64,000 bases of DNA, taken from the NCBI GenBank assembly GCA_048013815.1, contig CM106585.1, forward strand, positions 5,456,001-5,520,000, given 5' to 3'. Each line of letters opens with the position of its first letter. The first letter of the stretch is position 1. A program made the position numbers and the translations under genes. The notes under the pieces were generated by a model. It made no database searches, was not told the DNA's origin, and saw only the letters and a program-made list of their open reading frames with translations. The DNA is from Setoptus koraiensis. Lineage: Eukaryota; Arthropoda. Shown one piece after another: positions 50,777 to 60,316 of the stretch.

Positions 50777-51974
50777 GCCGCACCACGAGTCGAGCCGCTG
50801 CTCGAGCCTGATGCCGCCATTTTAGCTGTTTGCGATCCATTATAGCCAATCGGTGGGACTGATTAGCTAACTAATCAGAGCCAACTGTGACGAACTGTGT
50901 GCCGATGGGTCCGGCGTTGCATCACAAACACACACACACACAAAATTGTCAGAAAAGTACCAAAAATTAACAACATTATCTGATACGTTATCTGACACAA
51001 ATATCTGACACACATAGCGAATAGATGGCGCCTCCGAGCGGCGCCTCACCTACGGCGACACATTGAGAAAAATGTAAATTCAGCGCACACTCAGCGCCAT
51101 CTACTGGCCGGAATCGAAAGCAGGTCAAGAGAGGCCCTCGCGGCGAGGGGCCTTTCACTGTAAAAGTTTTGCGCATCATACTGCGCGTGATATCATAATA
51201 TATAATAATATTGTATCAACCGTTAATATTCAGTCAGTGTTGTGTCGTCTAGCCAGCAATATCTGGCTTGCAATCTCACAACAATTGTTATGTGATATTG
51301 TGGCCAAATAATGCATACTTCTCTGTGAGTTTCGTGTCATGTTCATGTTGTTTCAACACTGTGTTTGCTACAACAATAACTAAATAGTGATTAATACAAT
51401 AGACAAGGCCGAAGCTGGCCGCCAGAAAATCAGAATTAAATAGATAAATAATGATAATAGTTGGCCAATGTCGCAACTGGCCAGCAGCATTTAATTAAAA
51501 GCAGCAACACACAATTACCGCCCAGGTGAGCCGGTATCCGCCAACAGCGTATACATCCAATTGCGCGTATAAATGGATGTGCGGGAGGGGCCGCCATTGG
51601 GGCCCCGACGCGACCTGTTCGCGTGTCAGAGCGTCCTTTGTTTGGGGTCAAATTGAGATTGTCGGGACTTAATCTTCTCATTGATGTGGCTCATCAATGT
51701 TACAAAGCAGCAGCACACACGCACGCCGTGATTAGATAAGCCGGCCGGTCATTAGCCGTCGATGGGGCCCATTGAGGGCTCTATCAGGGGCCGGTGGCTG
51801 TCAATGGCTGCTCGCACAACGACAACAGGACGTTGTTAGTTGGAACCCTTTGACAGCCTTCGACCGTCAAAGGCCGTCAAAGGGCTCACTTGTGCGCCAA
51901 CGGTTAGGGGGCGCGCAAAAATAGTCACGTAAGCCCCGTCGGTGTGCGCTTTTCCGCCTCGGGCCGGTCATAAA

Positions 51975-52078
51975 TTGTGCCCGTTGCGAGTGCCCGTTGC
52001 GAGCGACCGTTGCGAGCGACCGTTGCGAGTGCCCGTTGCGAGTGCCCGTTCCAAGTGACCGTTCCAAGTGACCGTTAG
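51975..52078. repeat. 12-bp repeat CCCGTTGCGAGT
   Basis: Eight copies that drift from GTGCCCGTTGCGA to GTGACCGTTCCAA. Confidence 0.9.
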
Positions 52079-52247
52079 CCGGCGACCGGGGCCCCGCTCG
52101 CACAATGGCCAGCCAGCGCGCGCTGGCGATCAGTGATTAATGACTAATGATTGTCCAGATGTAATGATAACTGGCACTATCAAGATGCCGGCCAGCATCT
52201 CGCCGCGACAGTCTTGCCGCGCCGGTCTCGCCGCGCAAGACCCGCGC

Positions 52248-52288
52248 GGCTGTTAGATGGCCCCGGTCGCTGGCGCCATCTAACAGCC
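52248..52288. repeat. Perfect hairpin, 13-bp arms, 15-nt loop
   Basis: GGCTGTTAGATGG at 52248-52260 and its reverse complement at 52276-52288. Confidence 0.95.
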
Positions 52289-53186
52289 AGCTCAATGGGC
52301 CGATCGCTGGCTGTCCACACGACCGCTGGCTGGCGGGTTTCAACGAGCGACATCATGGCCATTGTGCGCACTAACACAGTCGCCATTGGGGCCCCAAAAT
52401 CGTGCAAAATCGTCAAGAGAGAGAGAGCCCTTTGTCACACACGCACAGACAAATGATCGTCATCTCTGGCGGTCGCTCTCTATTAATCTGTTAATCTCAC
52501 TTTGTTGTTCCGTCGGAAATTGTTCCATTTCGGACCGTGTGACGGGCACAGTTTTAGCGTGACAGTGGGGCACAAACGGACACAAAAAATACTACGGTGT
52601 CACTTTTTTGCGCGCCGCGGTGTGCGTTACATAATGATCTTGGCCTTGTCAGTTTCGATTTCGTCTTGGTCGCCAGCGTCGAGACACACGATCCACGTGC
52701 CACACAAATTGCGCCCCCCTCGGCTATTATTATGGCACACGGGTATCCGCTTCAAACGCGCCCGCTACCCGCCAGAACGCGTTACCCGTTCTGACCGGTT
52801 GAGAGGCGAACGCTTCGGCACCGTGCTCGCCCCCACTCAGCGGCCATTCGCGGCTGGTTATTTATGATATTTGTTTCAACTGGGTCGATTTTTACGATTT
52901 GTCGTGTGAAAATCGAGTCGTCTACGGGTTTGCAATTCTCAATGATTCTCAAGATGAGATTCTCAAGTTTTGGGGGCCCTTCGAGCAGCGCCGCCCTAGC
53001 AGATTTTTTCATAAACATGCGCACAGTGCTGCTAGAGGACAAAACTGTGCAAACCGAAATACAAACGCGTAGCAGGTATTACCCGTTGCAAAGGCGCGAT
53101 TCGACCGAAAACAGTATAGGTCCACTAGATTCAAGATGCGCATAGGGGCGCAGGCCAGCAGCTGACATGCATCATTATATCATTAT

Positions 53187-53222
53187 TAGTGTTTCTGTGC
53201 GATTACTCGCACAGAAACACTA
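53187..53222. repeat. Perfect hairpin, 16-bp arms, 4-nt loop
   Basis: TAGTGTTTCTGTGCGA, TTAC, then the exact reverse complement. Confidence 0.95.
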
Positions 53223-54870
53223 AAGAAATAAAGCGGGCTCGCACAATTGCCTGCTCGCGCTGTCTGGTCATTTATTGGTTGCCACGCAACGCGCTGCTAC
53301 TCCGTCATTTGCGCCCATTTCCGGTCCATTGAACGTTCCGGCGTGTGGTTGAGGCTGGTGTGCGAAGCTTGCGAAAAACTTGTTGATCAATTTACCTCGG
53401 CACACGATGGTTTGGCGCGAAACAGAAAGGCGCACAATGATTCGCGTGTGTCGTGTCGTGTCGAGTCAAGCAACTCAATTGGAGCTCGCCAAACCGGAAG
53501 TGCCAGCCCATTTGGGACGCACGCCGGAAACGACGCATACAAACTGACCGATTTTTGTTGCTGTTGGTGTGCACAGTTGCGCACGTTTAGCACGTGCACG
53601 TGGGGCATGAAAAGGAGTTGTCATGCTGAATGTCGGTCATTGTCTATGGAAAACGACAACTATTCTCGGAGCGTGGGGCGCACGTTTGTCACGACAGCAA
53701 GCGGGCAAACAATCTGTGGCGAATGAACAAACTGAATTCATGCGCTAAATGCCAGTTTAACTGACCCATTGGGCGGCTGCCTGCGCCAAACGGGGATTTA
53801 TTCACCATCAATCTATTATTGATGCACCTCGTTGACAGACTGGTTTTCTGGGACACTTTATTCGGACTTTATCCGGACTTTATTCGGGCCTCATTCGGAC
53901 CTTTTCGGACTCGATTAAGACTCGATTCTGACTCGAATCGGACGCGATTCGGGCGCGATTCGGACAGGTAGCGACGCAGCAGATGAGCGAGAGGCGAGGC
54001 AACAACATTATTGCGCAATGTTCTTTTTATCATTGGGCGACCGGGGAAAAAATTGGCTTTTTTCGCCAGTTACGCCATTACGCAACGCATACACACGTTA
54101 GATTAGTGTTTATTGGCATGTTATATCCGAGCGGAAGGCAGCAAGCTAATGAGCACATCTAGTCCGGCAAATGATTGATTGCTGGCCTCTCGTCACTGCA
54201 CCCACCGGCAAGTGCGATCCGGCCACGGGCTTGTGTGTCGCTGCCCGATGGAAAAGCCCGATCAAAAGTGCGCCAGTGTCCGCCCTTGATCGTTTGGTCA
54301 CCGCTCGGTCACAACGGGCCCATTCTGACTGTGTCATTTCTCATGTCGTTATTGCGTCACCGTTCCGTTATCTAGTGCGTTTTTATCTCATCCGTTTTCA
54401 GTGTGTGTGTTGCGTAACTGGCTTGCGCAACACACACACACACACACTAAAAACGTATCAATCTTTCGTGGCGCGTGAGGCCGAAATCGCGAGGAATGAG
54501 CCGCTCGAAATTAATCGCTCGAGTGGGCCCGCTAATGCACACATTTCAGCGCATCATTGAGAAATTTCTCTGAAAAGTATATTTCAATAAGCCGAACGAC
54601 TTAGGCGCCCGAATCTCAGCAACGCCTCGGACAGCCGAAATCGGGCCGGCATTCGGGCCGGCATTCGGGCCGAGATTTGGCCGCTTCAACTCGCTGGCCC
54701 GGAGCGCCGGCCGGCGGCGCGGAGTGGCGAGCCCGAATGCGATAACGGCCAAAGCCAAAATATCAAGTCTGAGCCAGTTATGCAAATGGATGCGGCCGGT
54801 CTAGCCAGGGATAATTGGTGTGGTAGCTGGCCGACGAGTGACAGCTCTTATCGCGCCAGCTCAGCACTGA

Positions 54871-54874
54871 CCGC

Positions 54875-54963
<89 letters not shown>
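54871..54963. repeat. (CG)n followed by about 37 GT units
   Basis: About nine CG dinucleotides run directly into an uninterrupted GT array of about 75 bp, the longest microsatellite in the window. Alternating purine-pyrimidine of this kind is a classical Z-DNA former. Confidence 0.95.
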
Positions 54964-54967
<4 letters not shown>

Positions 54968-55381
54968 CGGAGGCGCCCTCATGCGTAGCGCCATCTCATT
55001 TAATTACGCAAGAGTTGGTCGTAATGGCGATACACTTTTTGCTTGTCAGCGCAACACACACACACACACACATGCAAACACACACAAATATGATGATGAT
55101 ATTTGGAGAATATGCAAATTAGGCCCGTGTGCGCATCGCCCAATTTGGATACGTCACGCGGCGGTGCGCGGCTGTCGTCGCATTTATCAGCGCGCGCGCG
55201 GCTGGGGCGCCCACTTTGGGGGCGCGCTGACGATTTTGCGCTTGTGTGTGTGTGTGCCGGTCGCCTAGCGACGGCAAATAAGCGCGCGCGCGGGCCCACC
55301 AAACAATTGAGCCGCCTCGGCGTGAGCGGTGCGCGGGCCCGGCAAGAGTGGCGGCGGCGGCGGCGCGGGCCTGTTGAGCGG

Positions 55382-55419
55382 CGCGGGCTCGTTAGCAATT
55401 TGTCGCTAACGAGCCCGCG
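55382..55419. repeat. Perfect hairpin, 15-bp arms, 8-nt loop
   Basis: CGCGGGCTCGTTAGC at 55382-55396 and its reverse complement at 55405-55419. Confidence 0.95.
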
Positions 55420-55799
55420 TCGCCGCCCAGATTGACGCGGCGGCCGAGATTGATGCGGCGGACGCGCCAAGCGACCAGCCAGCCGACAAGTCGCAATCAG
55501 CGCAATCGCCTGCACCTACAGTCTCCAGAGGCCAGAGAGCAGAGGGGTCAGCGAGAACGGGCGCAATTCAAATTCAAATTTATGCAAGAACAAGATAAGT
55601 TGTTGCGCAACGTTTCATTGTTTGCATCACGCGCGACCGCGCTCGCATTACGTAACGTGTTTCACCTGTGCGCTGCTGAGACTGCCTCAAACTGTGCGCT
55701 GTTGAGACTCGCTCAGACTGTGCGCACCGGTAATATGCGATGATAATGTGCAAATTGCAATGTAACTGTTGGCGCTTCCATCTTTCCGGCTGGCCGTGG

Positions 55800-55911
55800 C
55801 CGTTGTCGCTGTTGTTGTCGCTGCTGTTGTTGCTGCTGCTGTTGTCGCTGTTGTTGCTGTTGTTGATGCTGCTGTCGCTGTTGTTGCTGTTGTTGATGCT
55901 GCCGTCGTGGT
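55800..55911. repeat. GTT/GCT/GTC triplet tract
   Basis: Imperfect triplet array; frames over it read as poly-Leu, poly-Val or poly-Thr. Confidence 0.9.
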
Positions 55912-56110
55912 TGTTTTCATATTTTGTGTTGTGTTCATTGTATGCAAATCAGACTTGGCCTGCCTGCCAAGGTTACTGCGGCTCACGCTGCGCAAAACAC
56001 TTGTGTTATCACAAGAGTGTATTATTACGCAATGGCACTTTTGTGTAAAGTGCTGCAAACAACAACAGCGCAAACAAACAAACACCGAAAAGCGCGACCA
56101 TCCAGCAAGA

Positions 56111-56246
56111 CGTGCTGTCGCGGTTGTCGCTGTTGTTGCCGTTGTTGCTGTTGTTGCTGCTGCTGTCGCTGTTGTTGGCGTCGCGGTTGTTGCTGTCGAT
56201 GTGGCGGTTGTTGTGGCGGTTGTTGTGGCGGTTGTTGCTGCTGTCG
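56111..56246. repeat. GTT/GCT/GCG triplet tract
   Basis: Imperfect triplet array ending in (GGCGGTTGTTGT)n. Confidence 0.9.
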
Positions 56247-56960
56247 TATATAGGCGCCGCAAGCCAATAATTGTGTTAATTCTATTGATGCTGCCTACTC
56301 GTCGCCGGCGCATTTTATTTCCATTCATTTTATTTTGTTTCGTTGTGTTTTATGTTCTTCCATGTTTCTCGTGTAATAACACACACAAATACACGCTTTT
56401 GTTGCGCTCTCTCTCTCTCTCGGGCTGCGACGAGTCTAGCCGCGACACAGCCAGCCTGTACTCACGCAAACAATGCATGACGAACAACAACATGACATGA
56501 GCTCGACAGCGAAACAATGCCAGCCAATTCGATTGCCAGCCCCAAGGCCGTTCCTTCGGTCTTGCCAGCCTCGCCAGTCTTGCCAGCCTCGCCAGCCTTG
56601 CCGGTGTGTCGCACGATGATCAGTTCGACAGGTGAGCTCGCCATTGGATCACCTGTCGGCGCGGGCCGACATGGGTGCGGGTTGGCTTGCTGGGCGGCCG
56701 CCCGCGACCCGTCGCGGGCCGTCTCGAATCATCTAGACTCCAGACTGTAGATTCGCGAGCCGTCTCGAGCCGTCGCGAGCCGCCGTGAGCCGCCGCCACT
56801 CGCGAGCTACCTGATCCGGCCGCCAGGTTGCTAGTCGTTCATGTTTCACGCTGCGCAGCCATTTGTTTGTGAGCGCCGGCTGTGGCCGTTTGCTGTCAAC
56901 TGACATTACGACTGATATCAACGGCGCGCCAATAACATTATCTAATATTAACGCTACACA

Positions 56961-57050
56961 AGCGCACACACGCACACCGACACATACGCACACGTACACC
57001 GACACACACGCACACGTACACCGACACCGACACACACGCACACACGACAC
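56961..57050. repeat. CACACGCACACCGACA repeat
   Basis: CA-rich units with ACGCACAC and ACCGACAC alternating. Confidence 0.9.
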
Positions 57051-57170
57051 ACTAATCCATATAGATGACCCGATGCGCGCAACGTTGTTACGCAATGCAT
57101 CATCACAAACAACACGGCGGCACGTATTGCGGCGATTAGCGGCGCGACGTTGGCGCGCTGCGCGGCCCAC

Positions 57171-57302
57171 CTGTGCACACCAATCATATGTGCACATGGA
57201 TCATATGCGCTAGCGGATCATATGTGCACGTGGATCATATGCGCACGCGGATCATAGGTGCACACGGATCATATGCGCACATGTATTATATGTGCACAGG
57301 TG
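57171..57302. repeat. 18-bp repeat GTGCACGTGGATCATAT
   Basis: About seven copies combining GTGCAC or GCGCAC with GGATCATATG, so each unit is largely made of palindromic hexamers. Confidence 0.9.
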
Positions 57303-58522
57303 AGGTGCACACAGCGTGCCAGTACACAAACACTGGGTGGCGGGGTGCACTGCCGTTGCCGCACAGACTTGGCACGCCGCACCGCGGCGTTTGGGGCGCG
57401 GACTCGTGCGCCGCCGGCGAGCTCGCCGAGCGGCTGGTCGGCACACGATGCGACGGCTTGTGTCGACCGGCGGCGCGGCGCGCCAAAATCTGGCGCTCTG
57501 TGCCGAAATCTGGTGCGGCGCGCCAAAATCCGGCGAGACCGGCCCGACTGGATGCGACCAGATATGCGGCGAGAGACGCGGCTAGACGCTGGCTGGGTGC
57601 CGACTGGGCGCCGGCTGGATGCTGGCGACGGCAAAGTAAATTTGCCGTTGGTGCTGCCGTTGTTTGAAGTTGTACAAGTTTGAATGATGACGATTTTCGT
57701 TCAGCGATGCTTATTTTTGGTGGCGCCGCTGTTATGTAACTATGCGTATATAATCCGTCAGTGTAAATAAACAATTGATTGATGATGTGTCACGGCACAG
57801 CAACAACAACAACAACAACTTGCAGTTGTTGTTGCAGCCATTTGGTAGCTGCTAACGGCGGCGCGTTAGATGGAAATGTGCATGCCGCGTGAATAGTAGA
57901 AAAGCGCTATGGGCCGCGCAAACTAATATTGTGAGATCATTGATAAAAGCTGCCTGCCCGGCTGACTTATCTATTTAATGGCAAGCTCGCTCGTCTCGTC
58001 TCGCCCTGCTCAGCTCGCTGTGCGCTGTCGGGTTGTGCGAGCTGAGCGAGCCAACTAATGAACAGCAGCCAAGAGCTGGCGAGCGAGCCAAAGCCCCGGC
58101 GGATCGGATCGGATAAACCGGAGCGCGCAAACAAATGCAAGCAAATGCAGCGAATCAACGCACACACACACACGTCGCCGGGTCCCGCAACCGAAAACCC
58201 GGCAGCCAGCTAACGCGCGGCTCTCGGGCTGCCATTAGACGGCGGCCCGAGATTAGCTGTCTGATTTATCTCGCTCCGTTTGACTAATCAAAGTTAGCGG
58301 CTCGGCTGCCGAGTTGCCACGCTGCCAGTTATACTTTGTTGTTGAGTTACACTTTGTTGAGTTACACTTTGGGGGCCAGACGGGCGATGCGGGCTCCGCA
58401 GGCCGCTGCTGGCAGCTAGCTGGCGCTCAAGCCAGCAGCTCAAGATTAGCCCGTTACGTAATGGCGCCCGGTTGGCGCCACCGTTAGCTGGCTGTTTTCA
58501 ACGCGACAGCGGTACAGTGGTG

Positions 58523-58608
58523 GTTGGCGTGGTTGTTGCCGTTGTTGCCGTTGCTGCCGTTGTTGCCGTTGTTGGCGTTGTTGCCGTTGTTGCCGTTGCT
58601 GCGCCTGT
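58523..58608. repeat. GTTGTTGCC triplet tract
   Basis: 9-bp units GTTGTTGCC and GTTGCTGCC. Confidence 0.9.
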
Positions 58609-58865
58609 CACGACAGCGCCGACAACAACAGCTGATCACCTGTTGGGATCGTCTGGCAGTTCGCGTGGGCACGCTCAGGTGCCCCAGCACCCAGGTGGCG
58701 CTAGTTGGCGTGTAGGAGCTAGAATGGCAACAATGGCAAACGGGCCCCAGTGCCAGTAATTGGCCGTCTCGCCAACCAACAATCAGCGCGCTCTGTCGGG
58801 CAAATATTTGCCCACGTGGATGAGGGCCCCACTTCCTGTTGGCGGAACGGGCACGCTCGCTGACA

Positions 58866-58892
58866 GTGTGTGTGTGTGTGTGTGTGTGTGTT
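58866..58892. repeat. GT microsatellite
   Basis: About 13 units. Confidence 0.95.
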
Positions 58893-59374
58893 AACAATTG
58901 CGCTGTATATGTATAATATATGTACAGCGTCGTATATTATGTAACGCACGACGGTGTACATATAATATGTAATTTGGCGATGGTATTTAGCGATACAGCT
59001 ACACAAAAACAACAGTGGCAGCTTCTTGGCGCCGTTTTTTGTCGGCCGTCGTTTACCTTTCTCGTGGCTGCCAATCACAAATGACGCAATCGCATATATC
59101 GCGCATCTATTGCGCAATAAATGATAAACACACACACACTGCCTCCCTCCCCCCAATGCAATACAATACAATGCAATGTTGTTGTGCAACTCGATTGTTG
59201 TTTGGATTGTTTGGCGATTGAAAAAATCAGTGCCGCCAATGATTGATCACCGCTGATCTATTGCGCACGCAATTATTAGACCACCGGCGGCTCGCTTACC
59301 TGGCCAGCTCAGCTGGCGAGCTTTGGGCTCGCCGTGGGCTCGCCATGGGCTCGTGTTGCTCACGCTGCCCACAC

Positions 59375-59497
59375 GGCAACAACCGGCCAACAACCGGCAA
59401 CAACCGGCCAACAACCGGCAACAACCGGCCAACAACCGGCAACAACCGCCAACAACCGGCCAACAACCGAGAAACAACCGAGCAACAACCGGCCAAC
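59375..59497. repeat. 21-bp minisatellite CAACAACCGGC(CAACAACCGG)
   Basis: About five units alternating ACAACCGGCCA and ACAACCGGCA, drifting to ACAACCGAGA at the end. Confidence 0.9.
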
Positions 59498-59953
59498 AAG
59501 CGCCACATTTGGCCAGGTACCGGCGCTGCGTTACGTCAAGCTGTGTGAGCGATTGGCCCGAACTGTGTGAGAATAAACAAACAAGTGCACAAACAAACAA
59601 ACAAACAAACGAAGCGCCCAGCTCGGCTGGCATTACGACTCAAGGTCAAGCGGCCGGCAGGCCAACAATTACCAGTGGCCGATCTCGGCCCGCAATCTGG
59701 CCGGCAGAGGGCGGCCGGCACTGTTAACCGGCCGCCCGATGCGGCGGAATCAATCAATCGCCGTCAGACTGTGATGAGCAAAGTGCAATCACGGCCACTG
59801 CCCACTTGATTTCGTCTCAAGTTTCCGAAAAGTTGGCGCCGGCACAGCCCGTCATTTGGTGCCCCCATTGGCCTCTTTGCACAGCTTTGTGCGGCTGAAT
59901 CTCGGCCATACACAGCGCAAAAAGGGGCCCCCATAAACAAGGCCGAATCTTGC

Positions 59954-59986
59954 CAATCTGGGCCCCTTTTATCGGGGCCCAGATTG
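59954..59986. repeat. Perfect hairpin, 13-bp arms, 7-nt loop
   Basis: CAATCTGGGCCCC at 59954-59966 and its reverse complement at 59974-59986. A third related copy, AAGATTGGGGCCC, lies at about 60010-60022. Confidence 0.95.
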
Positions 59987-60227
59987 GGCGCTCTTTTTAT
60001 CGAGGCCAAGATTGGGGCCCGACAATAAAGGGGGGCCAAATGGGCCAATCACGTGCTACACGTGCCGGCCGGTGTTATGTAACTCGACAATTGGGTCTGT
60101 TTGTTTGAACAATGGTGTTTGTCTTGATCGGCGGCTCGAGTGGCTCGCTTCTAGGCTATGTGTGACCACTAGAGTGGCTTGTATAGCTCGTGTGTAACTA
60201 TTGTGTGTGGCCAAAGTGGCCAGACGG

Positions 60228-60300
60228 CTCTAGATGGGTCTGAATGGGTCTGTATGAGTCTGTATGGGTCTGGATGGGTCTAGATGGGTCTTGATAGACC
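60228..60300. repeat. 10-12 bp repeat GGGTCTGTAT
   Basis: About seven copies of TGGGTCTnnA just downstream, in gene orientation, of the donor at 60316, so they form the first bases of the long intron. Confidence 0.85.
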
Positions 60301-60316
60301 GTGGGGGGGTTATTAC

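Larger units (their letters stand above)
34480..60316. other. 26-kb non-coding part of the large first intron of PDE4
   Basis: This continues the roughly 28-kb intron between the exon ending at 60317 and the UCR1 exon. The part to about 38700 and from about 48500 to 60300 is GC-rich and dense in tandem repeats. About 38740-48500 is mostly AT-richer, with fewer repeats. No open frame combines an ATG start, non-repetitive composition and recognisable protein features. Hairpins and repeats are listed separately. Confidence 0.65.

Noticed and set aside
53247-53726. Plus-strand 159-residue Cys-containing frame.
   Set aside because: It opens at TTG; the first ATG is near the end, leaving only a short peptide without features.
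55687-56328. Minus-strand 213-residue Ala/Thr frame and plus-strand Val/Leu/Cys frames over the same region.
   Set aside because: Pure products of the triplet tracts at 55800-55911 and 56111-56246.
59375-59497. Regular direct repeats that could be mistaken for a CRISPR array.
   Set aside because: There are no unique spacers, unit lengths are 10-21 bp, and the context is a eukaryotic intron.
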